Assembly: GCF_037404875.1 (NCBI RefSeq)
Contig: NZ_JBBELO010000011.1
Location: 62,001-126,000 of the forward strand
Reading direction: 5' to 3'
Source of the DNA: Orlajensenia sp037404875
Lineage (GTDB): Bacteria; Actinomycetota; Actinomycetes; Actinomycetales; Microbacteriaceae
Length of the DNA: 64,000 nt
Positions 26,924 to 34,380 of the stretch are shown here, piece after piece. The position numbers and the translations under genes are program-made. Under the pieces are notes generated by a model that saw nothing but the letters and a program-made list of their open reading frames with translations, searched no databases and was not told the DNA's origin. Each line of letters opens with the position of its first letter. Within the stretch, counting starts at the first letter, position 1.

Positions 26924-27688
26924 CTACTTCTCGAAGGTCTTGCGCAGCGCAGCAAGCCCGGCGTCTGTGTCCCCGTCGAATACGACGGAACCGTGCGACA
27001 AAACGATCACTCGCTGACACAGGTCTTCGATTTGTCCGGCGCTATGTGAAACAAAGACGATCGTACGGCCATCGCGTTGGAACTCACGAATCTTGTCCAT
27101 GCACTTCTTCTGGAACGGCTCGTCGCCGACGGCCAGCACCTCGTCGACAAGGAGTATGTCCGGATCCACATGGACGGCGATTGCGAAGGCCAGCCGCACA
27201 TACATCCCGGATGAATAGAACTTCACCTGAGTATCGATGAACTCGCCAATCTCGGCGAAGTCAACGATCGAGTCGAAGTACTCCGCGGTCTGTTTTTGGC
27301 TTAATCCAAGAATTGCACCGTTCAGAAAGACGTTTTCGCGCCCAGTCAGGTCGGGGTGGAAACCCGCTCCTAACTCGAGAAGCGCCGCCAACCGACCGCG
27401 CCTCTCTATGAACCCGGAGTCGGTCTGGATGATCCCGCCGATCACTTTCAGAAGGGTGCTTTTTCCTGAACCGTTGGCACCCACCAGACCAACGCTCGTG
27501 CCGGCCGCGATCTCGAAGTCCACTTCCCTCAGCGCCCAGAAGTCCTCGCGAAACTTCTGGGAGCGACCGAAGTTCACGATGCGCTCCTTCAGCGCTTTGT
27601 CCTTGCGCAATGTGAATCGTTTGGAGACGCTCTCTGCGCGAATGACCACCGGTGCATCGATGATCGGTGTTTGGAATTCGCCTGTCAT
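26924..27688 (-). CDS. wzt: Polysaccharide ABC exporter, ATP-binding protein
   Basis: This 254-residue ATPase has Walker A GANGSGKST, the signature YSSGMYVRLAFA, Walker B ILLVDEVLAVGDE and the switch His VFVSHS. The sequence LGAGFHPDLTGRENVFLNG is characteristic of the Wzt/TagH/RfbE subfamily that exports polysaccharide or teichoic acid. It stops after the nucleotide-binding domain, so the C-terminal glycan-binding domain of E. coli O9a Wzt is absent. The ATG overlaps the wzm stop by one base (TGATG), so both subunits are coupled. Confidence 0.95.
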   Translation of the reverse strand: MTGEFQTPIIDAPVVIRAESVSKRFTLRKDKALKERIVNFGRSQKFREDFWALREVDFEIAAGTSVGLVGANGSGKSTLLKVIGGIIQTDSGFIERRGRLAALLELGAGFHPDLTGRENVFLNGAILGLSQKQTAEYFDSIVDFAEIGEFIDTQVKFYSSGMYVRLAFAIAVHVDPDILLVDEVLAVGDEPFQKKCMDKIREFQRDGRTIVFVSHSAGQIEDLCQRVIVLSHGSVVFDGDTDAGLAALRKTFEK

Positions 27689-28638
27689 CAGATCTCCTGC
27701 GCGAAGTTGCCCTGCAAGCGCTGGAAGGCGCGCTGGCAGAGAAGAACAACGATTACACCGACGCCGATGGTGGCGGCGACGCGGACGTCGAGATCCGCTG
27801 GCCACGGCTGCGGCGGAACGTGTGCAGCACCGATCACTGTGGTTTCAGATCCGGCTCTCCACATCGCTTTCTGGAACGCCAGGACGGCGACGGTCATCGG
27901 GTTGAGGAGATAGACGTCAGGAAGCCAGGCCAGCCCTGTGCGGTTTGCAGCATCCAAGACGTAGGACCACGCGTAGACGATCGGCGAGGCCCAGAAGAGA
28001 ATAAGCATGCCGACCTCAACGAGATACTGCACGTCGCGCAGGTAGACGTTCAAGGCGGACAGGAGCAGAGCAAGCGCCACACCAAACAGCAGAACGATCA
28101 ATACGGCGCCCAGCGCGTACAACGCGTTCCCTGCTGCGGGAACTGCTCCCATGACGATCGTGGCGATGATGAGCACGATCATCTGGACGACGAAGTTGAA
28201 CAACGCGGAGCCGGTCGCTGCCAACGGGAAGATTTCGCGGGGTAGGTAAACCTTCTTGATCAGGCCCGCGTTGCCGATGATCGACGAAGTACCACTCGAG
28301 ATGATCTCGTTGTAGAGACCCCAGATGGTCAGACCCGAGAACACGAAGATTGCAAAATCCGGAATCCCACGTGCGGCGCCCAGGAACTGACCGATCGCGA
28401 CGAAGTAAATCAGAAGCATCGTCAACGGTCGGATGAGGCTCCATACGAAGCCAAGACTGCTGTCTTTATACCTCGACTTGAGCTCGCGGCGAACGAGCAG
28501 GCCTAACAGCTCCCGATGACTGGCAATATCGCGAAGCGCCTTCCAACTTCCTCGAAATGAGGATCCCTCATGTGCTGTGGAGCGCTCGAAAGGAAGGGCT
28601 GCGATGCGATCCGCTCGCTGCTGTGCATTGCTGGTCAT
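27688..28638 (-). CDS. wzm: Polysaccharide ABC exporter, permease
   Basis: This 316-residue ABC-2 type permease has six membrane helices. The N-terminal amphipathic segment and RRELKSRYKDSSLGFVWSLIRPL are typical of Wzm/TagG proteins, as is the ALNVYLRDVQYLVEVGMLILFWASPIVY block. With Wzt it should flip a lipid-linked glycan across the membrane. It lies 73 bp after the GT-A glycosyltransferase on the same strand, suggesting a single transcription unit with the four genes upstream. Confidence 0.94.
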   Translation of the reverse strand: MTSNAQQRADRIAALPFERSTAHEGSSFRGSWKALRDIASHRELLGLLVRRELKSRYKDSSLGFVWSLIRPLTMLLIYFVAIGQFLGAARGIPDFAIFVFSGLTIWGLYNEIISSGTSSIIGNAGLIKKVYLPREIFPLAATGSALFNFVVQMIVLIIATIVMGAVPAAGNALYALGAVLIVLLFGVALALLLSALNVYLRDVQYLVEVGMLILFWASPIVYAWSYVLDAANRTGLAWLPDVYLLNPMTVAVLAFQKAMWRAGSETTVIGAAHVPPQPWPADLDVRVAATIGVGVIVVLLCQRAFQRLQGNFAQEI

Positions 28639-28711
28639 ATGTCTCCGGTTGCAGGTGCCTTACCGCGCTCGATTCTATGCAATGTCGAGCAGCGAAGAGG
28701 ACCGGGCGCTC

Positions 28712-29923
28712 TCAGCTGCCGCCTTGGCGGGCCCATCCCGTGCGCCGAGCCCAAGATGAGAAAGCTCGCAGAGGACGCGTCATCCGCCACGACCGACTTG
28801 CCGTGAGCGCACCTATCTCGCTAGTTCGCTCTCGGTACTTTAGCTGCGATTGACGCAACTCCTCGCGTAGGGAATCGCAACTGTCAATCAGCTGGGCATT
28901 CTCTCGCCGTAACCGAGTGGATTCATTCTGAGCGTCCTCGCATCGAGCCTGAACTTCGTCAATCTGGCCCTGAGCGATCGAACGGCTCTGTTCCGACATC
29001 ACCTGAGCTTCGTCCCAGATCAAGGTGTCGACGAGTCTCGAATCGACCACTGGCACTTTCGCCGAGTCGGGAGCGACTGCAGGCTCACCGTAGCCCATAC
29101 TGGCGAACAACTCCTCCGTGAAGTGTTCTCCCTCTCGGCCCACATATCGGCCGAGCGCATATCCCGTCGTGACAGCCAATTTCCGATCGCTTCGGCGAAT
29201 GGCCTGCTTCACAGCGTCCTGACTCGTCCCCAGCGGCGGCTCGGAAATGAGCGGCAGGCGGTTGCGCAGGTCCGCGGGCCTGCGAAAGTAACTGTCACCC
29301 TCCATGATTTCGAGGTAAGCGTCCACGATTGCCCGCCGGCCGAGGTAATGCTCCCGGCGGAGGGCGAACGCCCACGCGTGATCCATCGGATAGAGGGTCG
29401 GCTCTGCCCGAATACGAGGTGAGCGGGTATCCCCAGTTGCCGAGACAGCCACGATCATCTGCTCGCTGTGCACATGCCGGATAAGCGTCCTGATTGTCGA
29501 CACGTAACGGGCCTCGAGCACGAAGTCCTCTTCGAGAAATAGCGCCCACGGGTCTCCACCGGCGAAGGCACGCTCCTCGACCTCGGCGAAATGTCTGGCG
29601 ATGCCGATGTTGCGCCGGTGGGTCTGGACCCGTGCACCAGGCAGTACGGCTTCCGCTACGGCGCGCACATCGCCCGTGCGATCCGGCCGACCTTCGAATT
29701 CATCTTTCGAACCCTGATATCCGTCGATGGAGATGACGACGTCTCCGACAGCCACGGGAGGCACTTGGTCACGCAGCGAAGTTAAAGTCTGCTCGGCGTA
29801 TTCTGGCCGGTTGAAGAGCATCACATGGATGCCGAGGGTCCGGTTGGAAAACGGGTCCAGCGGCTCGGCGCTGGCCGAGTGAAAACTCTTGATCGCCTCG
29901 TTCGTCGATCCTCGAGGGTTCAT
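28712..29923 (-). CDS. GT-A glycosyltransferase with coiled coil and SWRxTxPLR tail
   Basis: This is a 403-residue protein. Residues 25-260 form a GT-A domain (LGIHVMLFNRPEYAEQTLTSL; VVISIDGYQGS; an acidic metal motif in LFLEEDFVLEARY), reminiscent of GnT-I/GT13-like enzymes. Residues 305-375 are a predicted coiled coil. The C-terminus carries SRSWRMTRPLRAF, a tail shared with two other proteins of this locus. The ATG overlaps the stop of the upstream GT4 gene (ATGA). Donor and acceptor are unknown. Confidence 0.82.
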   Translation of the reverse strand: MNPRGSTNEAIKSFHSASAEPLDPFSNRTLGIHVMLFNRPEYAEQTLTSLRDQVPPVAVGDVVISIDGYQGSKDEFEGRPDRTGDVRAVAEAVLPGARVQTHRRNIGIARHFAEVEERAFAGGDPWALFLEEDFVLEARYVSTIRTLIRHVHSEQMIVAVSATGDTRSPRIRAEPTLYPMDHAWAFALRREHYLGRRAIVDAYLEIMEGDSYFRRPADLRNRLPLISEPPLGTSQDAVKQAIRRSDRKLAVTTGYALGRYVGREGEHFTEELFASMGYGEPAVAPDSAKVPVVDSRLVDTLIWDEAQVMSEQSRSIAQGQIDEVQARCEDAQNESTRLRRENAQLIDSCDSLREELRQSQLKYRERTSEIGALTASRSWRMTRPLRAFSSWARRTGWARQGGS

Positions 29924-31389
29924 TCTCGAGTTCGTTCTTCAGACGATGACACGATCGACCACAGTTCGTGCGAGTAATCGGCCCAGGTGCGATCTACGCG
30001 ACGTCGAGCTTCTTCTCTGAGTCGGGAGTTGACGTCTTCGTCGAAAAGCACGTCGTCGAGTGCGGCAGCCAGGGCGTCGTCATTTCGAGGGTCGACCAGT
30101 AGAGCGCCACCGCCGACAGAGATCTCCCGCATGCTGCCGAAATTCGACGTCACAACAGGAGTCCCGACCGCCAGCGACTCGGAAACCGGCAAACCGAATC
30201 CCTCGTTGAGAGAGGGGAAGACAGTTGCGCGCGCGAGCGTGTAACCGCCCCACAGCAGCCCATCTGAAACCGCGGAAACAGCCCTGACGGGCCGACCACG
30301 GTCGGCAAGCTGCTCCAGCTGAGCTGTGAATGCTTCGCTTCCCCACGAGTTGCCTCCGACGAAAGCGAGGCAAAAGCGGCGTCCGCTCCTCCATAGGATT
30401 TCGGCGGCGGTAAGGACGGCGAGATGGTTCTTACGCGGTTCGTGGCTCCCGACACAGAGCAGGAGCGGAAGCCCCTCGGTCAAAAGTTCTTCTCGTGCGA
30501 GATTCATACCAACTTCGTCGGCCACACCGGCTTCTGACGGTAGCAGGACGGAGGTGATGCGAGGTCCCGACAGTCCTGCACCTGCCAGCATCCGCTTCCA
30601 CCCGCGATACTCCACTGCCGCCGACTCGGAGATCGTGACGATCTCGTCGAAACGGGCTAGCGCGGCGAGGTTCTTACCGAACGCTCCTCCCATGCCGAGA
30701 CCGACCGTCTCTGCCGTCGTCAGTGGCACGCAATCGAAGCCGATCGCCACGGTGCGATTACCAGAATGCTCCGCCATGGCGAGCAGACGGGCGGTGCGCT
30801 CAGATTCGATTGCGAGCTCGGGCAAGAGGTACACCGATCGCCACGGGACAAGAATCGTCGCATGACGATATTCCGCCTCAGGCGAACGCCCTCCAGCAAC
30901 GGCATTGATGCGTTCGGCCTCGCCCAGTGTTCGCAGGGCATCCAGACGTTTCGTCCATCCGGCGAGCTCGATGTCGTGCCTCTGAGCCCAATGACGGAGG
31001 GACATCCTCACGACACGTTGTATCCCTGTGGCAAGCTTCGTGCGAGCGGTGTGCTCGACGTCAACGATCACGCCCTCCTCGATGACCCGCACGGCCTGAG
31101 TGGCGCCTCGGCCAGCGGCTACCCGAAGACGCGCGCGCCGAGCAAGAGCCTTCAGGACAACCTTGGCGCCCTCGGACCGCATAGTCCTGACTGTGTCGAC
31201 TACTTCTTGGTGCAGCGGGAGTCGGGCATCGATCACGCTCAGCGCGAGCCATACACGATCGGCGGTTAACGGGGAGTAGCAGTGGTCCAACCGTTCGACC
31301 AAGTCTCCGATGTCGCCTCGCGTATCAGCGAGCGGGTCCAAGACCGAGAGAAGGGTGACGAGCCGGTCCCGGATGGGGTCATGCATCAT
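29920..31389 (-). CDS. GT4 glycosyltransferase with N-terminal extension (paralogue 2)
   Basis: This is a 489-residue protein. The C-terminal half is a GT4 (GT-B fold) domain: LLLCVGSHEPRKNHLAVLTAAE, the WGGYTLARATVFPSLNEGFGLPVSESL E-x7-E motif, and GTPVVTSNFGS. The N-terminal 210 residues start with a helical domain and a TARTKLATGIQRVVR motif not typical of standard GT4 enzymes; the neighbouring gene has the same extension. The paired ATGs have AGGAG 5 nt upstream, and the gene overlaps the upstream GT4 stop by 11 bp. Confidence 0.9.
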   Translation of the reverse strand: MMHDPIRDRLVTLLSVLDPLADTRGDIGDLVERLDHCYSPLTADRVWLALSVIDARLPLHQEVVDTVRTMRSEGAKVVLKALARRARLRVAAGRGATQAVRVIEEGVIVDVEHTARTKLATGIQRVVRMSLRHWAQRHDIELAGWTKRLDALRTLGEAERINAVAGGRSPEAEYRHATILVPWRSVYLLPELAIESERTARLLAMAEHSGNRTVAIGFDCVPLTTAETVGLGMGGAFGKNLAALARFDEIVTISESAAVEYRGWKRMLAGAGLSGPRITSVLLPSEAGVADEVGMNLAREELLTEGLPLLLCVGSHEPRKNHLAVLTAAEILWRSGRRFCLAFVGGNSWGSEAFTAQLEQLADRGRPVRAVSAVSDGLLWGGYTLARATVFPSLNEGFGLPVSESLAVGTPVVTSNFGSMREISVGGGALLVDPRNDDALAAALDDVLFDEDVNSRLREEARRRVDRTWADYSHELWSIVSSSEERTRE

Positions 31390-32926
31390 GGAGACTCCTC
31401 AGAAGGGGGGCCACGAGTTGTTCCCAAAGGGCCGACGAATAGTCGTCCCAGGTCTCGTCTGTGCGGCTTGCGATCTGGGAGCGCAACCGGTCAATCAGGT
31501 CGTCGTCGACGATCATTCGTCTGAGCGCCTCTGCGAGCTGGACGTCGTCGCGAGGGTTGACGACCAGACAACCGCCGCCGCGGGCGATCTCAGCAGTACT
31601 GCCATACTCCGTCGTTATGGATGGCGTGCCGAAACTCAAGGATTCCGCGACGGGCAAACCATATCCCTCGTGAAGGGAGGGAAAAACGGAGAAACGAGCG
31701 GTCGAATAGGCTGCGCTCAGAACGGCGTCATTCACGCCACGCCGCACGACCACATGCCGACCTTTCCGAGCAAGCTGGCGAATCCTGCGATCGAAGCCCC
31801 GCACGAACCCTGAGCTTCCCCCTCCAATGAATGTCAAAGAGAATGACAAACCTTCTCTCCAAAGCACCTCCGCAGCCGCAAGAACGGCGATCTGGTTCTT
31901 CCTAGGCTCTTGGCTGCCAACGCAGATCACCGACGGCTCGTCCGAGTTGCCGGTTACCTTCTCGACCGCATCGGGACTATCCACCGGCAGCGACACGGAG
32001 ACGGTCACCGGTCCGCGAACGCCCTGAGTGGCTAAAGTCGCGCAGAACCCGGCGAATTCCTTCGAGGCGGCGTCGCTGATTCCCGCGACCCGATCCGCAT
32101 GCTTGACGATCGTAAGGTAGCGGACGAAACGCTCCGTCTCCTCGTCAGGAACCATATCGGCGCTCACGACCGGAATCGCGTCGTAACCGATCAAACCGAT
32201 GCGATTTCCGGAATATTGGGCGAGCGCGGCCAAGGGGTTCACCAGCTGCGCCTGAGGCACCTCCGGAAGTACGACCACGGACTCGTAGGGGACGACCAGT
32301 CGGAAGTGATCTGGATCAACGGGTGTCTCAGCCTCTGAAGGCTCGGAATATCGGTTCCAGGAGACCACCCGGTCAGTCTCCAAGCGGGACATGGTGCGCA
32401 TGGCGCCCCCGCCCGCCGTCCATGCAACCAATCGGATGTCCCGACTTCCGGACCATCGGGACATGGTTTGTCGCACCACGCGCTGGATGCCGGTGTTGTG
32501 TCGATGATTCGCACAGAAGTCGACGTCGACCACCACTCCACCGACGACGATTTCCATATGGGCGTCCATCGAGCCAAATCGGGCAGCGTCGTCAAAGCAC
32601 ACCTCAAGCACCGCGGCATATGCGAGCTCGTCAGCCGCGAAGCGAAGCGCCCGAGTCAGCATCTCGACCCGGTCTGAAGAAGGGAAGGCCCCCGTAACGG
32701 CCACAGTCAGCAGCCACACATGCCGTGCTTCGCCCGAGCTCTTGACGGCTCGTACAATGCGGTCCAGTAGCGCTCCGATTCCTCGAGCCTCGGCTAGCCG
32801 CGTTGCGTCAACTTCGGGAGCCAGGTGCGGGGCGACCGCCAGCAAACGCTGCCGTAGTCCCTCACTACCGTGGATGTTCAGTCCGTTGGAGTTCTGACTA
32901 GTCGGCCGGATCTCCAGGGAGCTCAC
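31379..32926 (-). CDS. GT4 glycosyltransferase with N-terminal extension (paralogue 1)
   Basis: This is 515 residues from GTG 32926, which overlaps the stop of the coiled-coil gene (GTGA); a longer frame upstream would lie inside that gene. The C-terminal GT4 domain has VICVGSQEPRKNQIAVLAAAE, FPSLHEGYGLPVAESL and GTPSITTEYGS. The N-terminal extension contains HRHNTGIQRVVRQTMSRW, matching the following paralogue. It probably transfers sugar from a nucleotide-activated donor to a growing lipid-linked chain at the cytoplasmic face. Confidence 0.9.
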   Translation of the reverse strand: MSSLEIRPTSQNSNGLNIHGSEGLRQRLLAVAPHLAPEVDATRLAEARGIGALLDRIVRAVKSSGEARHVWLLTVAVTGAFPSSDRVEMLTRALRFAADELAYAAVLEVCFDDAARFGSMDAHMEIVVGGVVVDVDFCANHRHNTGIQRVVRQTMSRWSGSRDIRLVAWTAGGGAMRTMSRLETDRVVSWNRYSEPSEAETPVDPDHFRLVVPYESVVVLPEVPQAQLVNPLAALAQYSGNRIGLIGYDAIPVVSADMVPDEETERFVRYLTIVKHADRVAGISDAASKEFAGFCATLATQGVRGPVTVSVSLPVDSPDAVEKVTGNSDEPSVICVGSQEPRKNQIAVLAAAEVLWREGLSFSLTFIGGGSSGFVRGFDRRIRQLARKGRHVVVRRGVNDAVLSAAYSTARFSVFPSLHEGYGLPVAESLSFGTPSITTEYGSTAEIARGGGCLVVNPRDDVQLAEALRRMIVDDDLIDRLRSQIASRTDETWDDYSSALWEQLVAPLLRSLHDA

Positions 32927-33246
32927 CGGCGTCGTCCACGATAGCGTCGGCGCAGATCGGCGACGGCCAGTTGCGAGGTGCGCACAAGACCGACCTCGGC
33001 GACTTTCAACTGCACTACGCGCGCAGCCCGAAGCGGCTTGGTGACCCGCCACGATAAGGTGTTCCGAATATCGCGCAAGAGCCGACTCTCGTCGCGAACG
33101 ATCTTCAGCCAGGTGGAGAGCTCCGCGCCTGCCCGCTGATCGAGTTCGGATTGGAGGCGGACGATCTCGGCACGCAGATGTTGTTCGGTGGACGTTTGGG
33201 CCGAGGCGCCTCCGTCGACTGCCGGGCTTTCAGTGCTGTCAGGCAT
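32923..33246 (-). CDS. Small coiled-coil protein with SWRxTxPLR tail
   Basis: This 107-residue protein has an acidic, low-complexity N-terminus, a predicted coiled coil at residues 23-60 (EQHLRAEIVRLQSELDQRAG), and NTLSWRVTKPLRAARVV near residue 65. No catalytic domain is present; it looks like the isolated tail of the neighbouring GT-A glycosyltransferase and FkbM methyltransferase. A free-standing adapter for the glycosyltransferase complex is a reasonable inference. ATG 33246 is preceded by TATACT and 6 nt, a leaderless promoter. Confidence 0.75.
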   Translation of the reverse strand: MPDSTESPAVDGGASAQTSTEQHLRAEIVRLQSELDQRAGAELSTWLKIVRDESRLLRDIRNTLSWRVTKPLRAARVVQLKVAEVGLVRTSQLAVADLRRRYRGRRR

Positions 33247-33252
33247 TGCCCA

Positions 33253-33258
33253 AGTATA
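33253..33258 (-). promoter_or_regulatory. Leaderless-type -10 box for the coiled-coil gene
   Basis: On the minus strand TATACT is followed after 6 nt by ATG 33246; this is a near-consensus -10 box in an otherwise G+C-rich stretch. It could drive the downstream glycosyltransferase and ABC exporter genes. Confidence 0.55.
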
Positions 33259-33284
33259 AGCGGGCCGCCCGCGCCGCCAGCCCG

Positions 33285-34139
33285 TCAGCCCAGGCGGCGT
33301 GACCGAGTCAGCGCCGCCCTTGCGGATAATCCCGCGTTCAAGGTCCACCTGACCAACGCGTAGCGAGGTCCGGCGTATCGCTTGGCCAGGAAACGCCGCG
33401 CGCTCGTGTGATGGGCGCGGCGCATCGCATCTGCCCGTGAAGCAGTCGAATGCGCACCCGAATGGCGCACGCTCGCCGCCGGAACGTAGATGTTCTCGTA
33501 CCCCGCTTGAGAGATCCGGTATCCAAGGTCGACATCCTCGAAGTACATGAAGTAGCCCTCATCGAATCCTGCTACCTCGTCGAATACACTGCGCCGCACG
33601 AGAAAGCATGACCCGGAGAGCCACCCTGTAACCCCCTGACTGTCGACCCCGCGGTGGTACCGCTCCGTCCACGGGTTTCGAGGCCAAAGATTCGCAAAAA
33701 GGGCGTGACCGATTCCGGTACCAAGCGACGGCAAGGCCCGAGCGGACGGATAGACGGAATTGTCGCGATTGAGCACTGTCGGTCCAGCCGCGCCTATCGT
33801 TGGCCTGCTGGCAACCGCATCAAGGAGGACGTCCATCGACGCAGGAGCGAGTTCGACGTCCGGATTGCTGACCAGTATCCATTCGATCTCACTAGGCAGT
33901 GTCGCGACCGCGTGATTGATCGCTCCGCCATAGCCGAGGTTCTCGCCGGGGACGAGAAGTCGGGCCCCATAGCGTGCGCAGAGTTCGCCGATGGTTGGGG
34001 ATGTGCCCCCGGAATTGTCGACAACGATCGATAGCACTGGACGAGAGCAGGCTCCAGTCACCGATTCCAGAAAGGCGGGCAATACTCCCTCCGAATGAAA
34101 ACTGACCGTGACAACGGCGACCGTGGGAACGTGACTCAT
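33285..34139 (-). CDS. GT2 glycosyltransferase, rhamnosyltransferase-like
   Basis: This 284-residue GT-A enzyme has VAVVTVSFHSEGVLPAFL, IVVDNSGGTSP, the donor loop ENLGYGGAINHAV, ILVSNPDVEL as the DxD-like metal motif, and FDEGYFMYFEDVDLGYRISQAGY as the acceptor/base region. The pattern is that of WbbL-type dTDP-rhamnose transferases. No rmlABCD genes are in the window, so the donor remains uncertain. It is first in the minus-strand run and divergent from the secreted lysozyme-like gene. A TAGGAT on the minus strand at 34184-34179 is a possible -10. Confidence 0.88.
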   Translation of the reverse strand: MSHVPTVAVVTVSFHSEGVLPAFLESVTGACSRPVLSIVVDNSGGTSPTIGELCARYGARLLVPGENLGYGGAINHAVATLPSEIEWILVSNPDVELAPASMDVLLDAVASRPTIGAAGPTVLNRDNSVYPSARALPSLGTGIGHALFANLWPRNPWTERYHRGVDSQGVTGWLSGSCFLVRRSVFDEVAGFDEGYFMYFEDVDLGYRISQAGYENIYVPAASVRHSGAHSTASRADAMRRAHHTSARRFLAKRYAGPRYALVRWTLNAGLSARAALTRSRRLG

Positions 34140-34300
34140 AAATGCGACGCCTCGATCGGTGGGACAGGCATGCAGATCATCCTATCGGCGCCCCCGATGG
34201 CAGATTCGGCACCCGACGGAGGGCCTCAGGGCACCCGCAGCTTGTGGGCGGGACGATCGATCTACGGTCGCGCCTACCGCCAGGGTCGCCTCCGTGACAA

Positions 34301-34306
34301 TATGAT
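34301..34306 (+). promoter_or_regulatory. Possible -10 box for the secreted lysozyme-like gene
   Basis: TATGAT lies 74 bp before ATG 34381 in the 241-bp divergent intergenic region; no good -35 is seen. GAGAGG lies just before the ATG as the ribosome-binding site. Confidence 0.3.
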
Positions 34307-34380
34307 TCCGAGGAGGTCGTCGCGACACTCCTGGCTCCGCGGCGAGGACACCCTACTGTCCGACGACCGCAGCGAGAGGT

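Noticed and set aside
30360..30371. CGAAAGCGAGG, a possible fourth copy of the palindromic element
   Set aside because: Single arm only, inside the GT4 coding sequence, with no core GCGACACGC and no inverted arm.
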